Below, piece by piece: positions 13,300 to 16,468 of a stretch of DNA of 16,468 bases. Position numbers and translations under genes: made by a program. A model generated the notes under the pieces. The model saw only the letters and a program-made list of their open reading frames with translations. It searched no databases and had not been told where the DNA came from. The DNA is taken from NCBI GenBank assembly GCA_964623315.1, contig CAZUSU010000005.1:1-16468 (forward strand). Direction: 5' to 3'. Position 1 is the stretch's first letter. Each line of letters opens with the position of its first letter. The stretch comes from CAZUSU01 sp964623315. GTDB lineage: Bacteria > Patescibacteriota > Patescibacteriia > Magasanikbacterales > 2-02-FULL-50-9b.

Positions 13300-16200
13300 A
13301 TGAAGGTTGGCGTCGTTGAATTGCCGATTCTGGCACACGCGGCGCGCATCCTTGAAACGGTGCGTGCCCATCAAGTTGTGGTTATTGCCGGTTCCACTGG
13401 TTCTGGCAAAACCACGCAATTGCCCCGGCTCCTGTGGGAGGCCGGGCTGGTTCGTAAGCGTACGAAAATCTGTTGCACGTTGCCGACGCGGTCGGGGACG
13501 ATGAATGCGGCTGAGTTCGTGGCGCATTCGCTGGGGCCCCAAAAGGCCGGCGTTGTCGGTTACCGTATTCGGTTTGACACGTGCGTGACAAAGGATACGC
13601 AAATCGTGTACATGACGGACGGCGTACTTGCTAAGCGGATCAATGCAGATCCGTTGTTGCGTGAGTTCAGCGTCATCATGATCGATGAGGTGCATGAGCG
13701 GCGGGTCCACACGGATTTTTTGCTTGCGTATCTCAAGAGCGTGCTGGCGGTGCGTCACGACCTGAAGGTGATCGTCAGTAGTGCAACGATGCAAATCGAT
13801 GCACTTTCGCGTTATTTCAATAACGCGCCGATCATTTCCATTCCTGTGAAGCAGTATCCGGTTGAGGTCATTAATCAGCCGGTCGTGCATGATCAGCTCA
13901 AGGAAGTGGCGCGGCTTATTAGTAAGATCCACGCCAAGACGACGAGCGGTCACACGCTGGTGTTCTTGTCCGGCATGTTTGAAATCGATCGCGTACGTCA
14001 CCATTTGCGGCACGTTAAGTTGCCGTCGGACGTCGTCGTTCAGGTGTTCCACAGCCGGGTCGGCCACGAAGGCCGTAAGAAGGTGTTTGCGCAAACCGAT
14101 AAGCGCAAGGTGATTCTGTCCACCAACATTGCTGAAACGGCCGTGACTATTCCCGGCGTTACGCATGTGGTGGACACTGGGTGGCATCGCGAGGCAGCGT
14201 ACGACATTACCGGAGGGTATCGCACGTTGTACATGAAGCCGATTAGCCAAGCATCTGCGGTTCAGCGCACCGGGCGTGCTGGCCGCACCGGATCGGGGGT
14301 GTGCTATCGGATGTATTCCGCAGAAAGTTTTGCGGCGCGTCCGGAGTTTGCGCCTCCGTTCATGGAATGTGGCGACGTGACCGACTTCGTGTTGCAACTG
14401 TTGGCGCGTGGTGTCCATCATCCGGAGCGTCTGGACCTTCCGACGCCGCTTGATACTGTGCGTGTTGCAAACGCCATGGCGAATCTGGAGCGGTGGGGTG
14501 CAGTGACGGCTGATCGTGCGGTGACGGAATTTGGTCGCCGGATGATGATGCTGCCGCTGGGCCCTCAACAGGCGTACATGCTGCTGACCGCCGCTGATCT
14601 TGGTTTTGCCGCCGAGGCAGTGGAGGTGGCGAGCATCCTGTCCGTAGACCAGCTCGGCGATCTCGACACCGACAGTCAGGTTTCGTTTGGCGGCAAGTTC
14701 AATCAGTTCCGTGATCCGCGGGGCGATGCGATCACGTTCCTGCGTGCATTTCGCGCGTATTCAATCCGGCGCGGCGACGCAGTGTGGTGTGAGAGCCAAG
14801 GGCTCAACATGAAACTGCTGGAAGATGCGCATCTCATCCGCGCAAGCTTGCTTGAACGGCTGCGCCTCATGGGGGTGCGGTGCACATACGGCCACGATCT
14901 GGACAAGGTGTATCGTGCGCTCGTGCTGTGCTGGGGAGGGCGTCTGCTCGTACACGACCGCAAGGGCGTGTATCGGTCAGGCGAGCTCACGGACATCCGC
15001 ATTTCGGATCGTAGCTCCGTGCACGGCACTCGACCGGAGTATGTTGTCGCGTTTGATGTGCTGAATGTCGGCGTGATGCTTGCCTCCAACCCGCTCGTGG
15101 TTCCTGACGAGCTGATTGAGCAGGCGTGTGCGCTGTACGGCGACCCGCAGGCGGTACCGCCATGCATCTCCGACGGAAAGAAGCTTCGGATGATCGGCAC
15201 GTTACGGATTGAAACACCGCATGTCACTCGGATGGTACGTGTTGATGTGAACTGTGAGCGGTCTCCCTCGCGGGTATTGCGCATGGTGAAGAGCAACACG
15301 GTCGTAGTTGAAGAATCAATGGTGCCCATGCACTGGTTGCGTCTTTCGGCGGAAACGCTGGAGGCGTTGGCAGTGGCAGGCATCACGTCGTATGCAAACT
15401 GCCCGAAAACGAGGCACGGCATGATGCGGGCAGGGTTGCCCGAATCTGCTTGTGTTGAGCTGATCGGAACGTTTCATCGCTTCGGCTACGCGCCAACGGA
15501 AGTGGAAGATCAGGTTGTTGCTCCGGTGGCGGTCACGGATGTGGTTGACGGCGCGGACGACGACTGGCTGGTGACGGATTTCGTGAAGTCGCCGATCAAG
15601 GAGTTTGGCATTTCTTTGCGGGCACAGATGCGGCTCGTGGGTGCGGGCATTCACACGATCGAAGATTTGCTTGCTGTTGATGAGCGCAAGTTTCGGTCGC
15701 TGTGTGGTAAGGAATCTGCCATTGTTGATGAGGTGTTGCGGCGCTTGGGCGAGTTCAATCTTTCGCTTTCGAGCCGGCAGAACCAGAATCAGCTGACGCT
15801 CATGTTTGAGGGGCCCGACCCGATTGAAGAGGCGAACGTGTCTGTCGCAGAGGCGCGGCGCATCTTGGGCGACGAGGATTTTGATCTGCTCATGCAGTAT
15901 CGCGAGACGACTGACAGTGAAGTTCGTATCGCGGCTCGTAACAGGCTCATCGTTAAGCATCAGAAACTCCGCTGGTTTGTGGCAAAGTGGTGGTGGTCTA
16001 GTTCGCACCGGCACGACAACGCGATTGAGATCGAAGACATGGTGCAGGAAGCAACGTTCGGTATGATGACCGCCATTTCAAAGTTTAATGCGCTCAACGG
16101 TTTCCGGATTTCCACGTACTGCATGCGCTGGTTGAGGCAAGCAATTGACCGGTTTAGCCACAATACTGGTAGCATTCGGCTGCCCGTGCACATGTGCGAA

Positions 16201-16468
16201 TCGGTTCGTAAATTCCAATCAGCAGTGATGAAATTGATCGCTGTTGAAGGCCGTGAAGTTACGGTGCGGGAAATTGCTATGGCGCTCAACACCTCGCCGG
16301 AAGAGGTGCTGGCATTGAGGGCGATGCACAACATCTACCTGCAAGCATTCAGTTTGGATATGCCGGTATCCAGTCATGACGATGGTAATGAAGATTCAAC
16401 GTCAACGTACTTGGACTATCTGGCAGATGAGACGGCGAGCGTTGAACAGCAGATGATGGAACTTGCGC
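13300..16468 (+). CDS. DEAH-type RNA helicase fused to alpha-CTD-like and sigma-70 domains (partial)
   Basis: One frame runs from ATG 13300 (AAAGGGGG 7 bases upstream) to the right edge without a stop: 1,056 residues, C-terminus missing. Residues about 1-640 are a DEAH/HrpA-type helicase: Walker A GSTGSGKTT (31-39), DEVHER (129-134), SAT (161-163), STNIAETAV (274-282), QRTGRAGR (322-329), then helical and OB-like parts (RPEYVVAFDVL near 581). Residues about 640-760 are unrecognised. Residues about 765-826 match the RNA polymerase alpha C-terminal domain (FGISLRAQMRLVGAGIHTIE, with R774, G803, K804, S806). Residues about 876-1025 are sigma-70 regions 2 and 3: ARNRLIVKHQKLRWFVAK, DMVQEATFGMMTAISKFN, FRISTYCMRWLRQAIDRF, IRLPVHMCE and EIAMALNTSPEEV, then FSLDMPV. 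Region 4 should follow beyond the window. It may carry a helicase to promoters or RNA polymerase (inference). Antisense frames here are shadows. Confidence 0.92.
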   Translation, partial: MKVGVVELPILAHAARILETVRAHQVVVIAGSTGSGKTTQLPRLLWEAGLVRKRTKICCTLPTRSGTMNAAEFVAHSLGPQKAGVVGYRIRFDTCVTKDTQIVYMTDGVLAKRINADPLLREFSVIMIDEVHERRVHTDFLLAYLKSVLAVRHDLKVIVSSATMQIDALSRYFNNAPIISIPVKQYPVEVINQPVVHDQLKEVARLISKIHAKTTSGHTLVFLSGMFEIDRVRHHLRHVKLPSDVVVQVFHSRVGHEGRKKVFAQTDKRKVILSTNIAETAVTIPGVTHVVDTGWHREAAYDITGGYRTLYMKPISQASAVQRTGRAGRTGSGVCYRMYSAESFAARPEFAPPFMECGDVTDFVLQLLARGVHHPERLDLPTPLDTVRVANAMANLERWGAVTADRAVTEFGRRMMMLPLGPQQAYMLLTAADLGFAAEAVEVASILSVDQLGDLDTDSQVSFGGKFNQFRDPRGDAITFLRAFRAYSIRRGDAVWCESQGLNMKLLEDAHLIRASLLERLRLMGVRCTYGHDLDKVYRALVLCWGGRLLVHDRKGVYRSGELTDIRISDRSSVHGTRPEYVVAFDVLNVGVMLASNPLVVPDELIEQACALYGDPQAVPPCISDGKKLRMIGTLRIETPHVTRMVRVDVNCERSPSRVLRMVKSNTVVVEESMVPMHWLRLSAETLEALAVAGITSYANCPKTRHGMMRAGLPESACVELIGTFHRFGYAPTEVEDQVVAPVAVTDVVDGADDDWLVTDFVKSPIKEFGISLRAQMRLVGAGIHTIEDLLAVDERKFRSLCGKESAIVDEVLRRLGEFNLSLSSRQNQNQLTLMFEGPDPIEEANVSVAEARRILGDEDFDLLMQYRETTDSEVRIAARNRLIVKHQKLRWFVAKWWWSSSHRHDNAIEIEDMVQEATFGMMTAISKFNALNGFRISTYCMRWLRQAIDRFSHNTGSIRLPVHMCESVRKFQSAVMKLIAVEGREVTVREIAMALNTSPEEVLALRAMHNIYLQAFSLDMPVSSHDDGNEDSTSTYLDYLADETASVEQQMMELA

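Noticed and set aside
13201..14568. 455-residue open frame on the - strand, His/Arg-rich
   Set aside because: It lies fully antisense to the helicase motifs, has no ribosome site and begins inside the fusion gene. Its His/Arg-rich makeup is typical of shadow frames.
14703..16334. Three further long - strand frames (14703-15422, 15316-16014, 15960-16334)
   Set aside because: They are antisense to the continuous helicase-alpha-CTD-sigma frame and show no family motif or start signal.
1..16468. tRNA, rRNA, CRISPR arrays, insertion sequences, transposase or integrase genes
   Set aside because: No cloverleaf, array-type repeat, terminal inverted repeat pair or transposase motif was found by eye.

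Overview
The window looks like a chromosomal segment of a Patescibacteria (CPR) bacterium, probably Parcubacteria-like. The evidence is compact gene spacing, many starts without a Shine-Dalgarno, a CPR-style mix (membrane pyrophosphatase next to trigger factor, LexA next to a Y-family polymerase, RhuM-Fic and DinD-like genes), and proteins of unknown family. This lineage call is inference from gene content only. I see no rRNA, tRNA or CRISPR.

Left part (1-3726, mostly + strand): an ambiguous gene end, then a RhuM-Fic fusion, a 463-residue unknown protein with a C-type-lectin-like tail, and a DinD/Bro-N protein. The RhuM-Fic and DinD-like genes share a near-identical promoter core (TTGACATTCGGTTTCTGTT plus a TATAAT box). 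Next (3764-5985): a lexA-polY operon on the - strand, with an autoregulation-type GAAC-N4-GTTC palindrome, divergent from a small coiled-coil gene. Together with dinD this reads as a compact DNA-damage response island.

Middle (6078-10285, all - strand): a GC-rich gene for a secreted or membrane TPR protein, then tig, with hppA upstream of it. The hppA-tig pair forms a probable operon.

Right part (10305-16468) has a different, GC-richer texture: a stand-alone ParB-like protein and a convergent 548-residue cysteine-rich protein, separated by a strong terminator. The cysteine-rich gene is divergent from a very long reading frame that runs off the right edge. That frame (13300 to at least 16468, 1,056 codons without a stop) is the main discovery. 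It encodes a DEAH-type RNA helicase (Walker A, DEVH, SAT, QRTGRAGR), then an RNA polymerase alpha-CTD-like helix-hairpin-helix module, then sigma-70 regions 2 and 3, with region 4 expected beyond the window. I know of no described protein with this order. The cysteine-rich protein carries two copies of an eight-cysteine zinc-binding module 73 residues apart. The two genes diverge across a palindrome that includes both -35 boxes, so they are likely co-regulated partners in an undescribed transcription-linked system.
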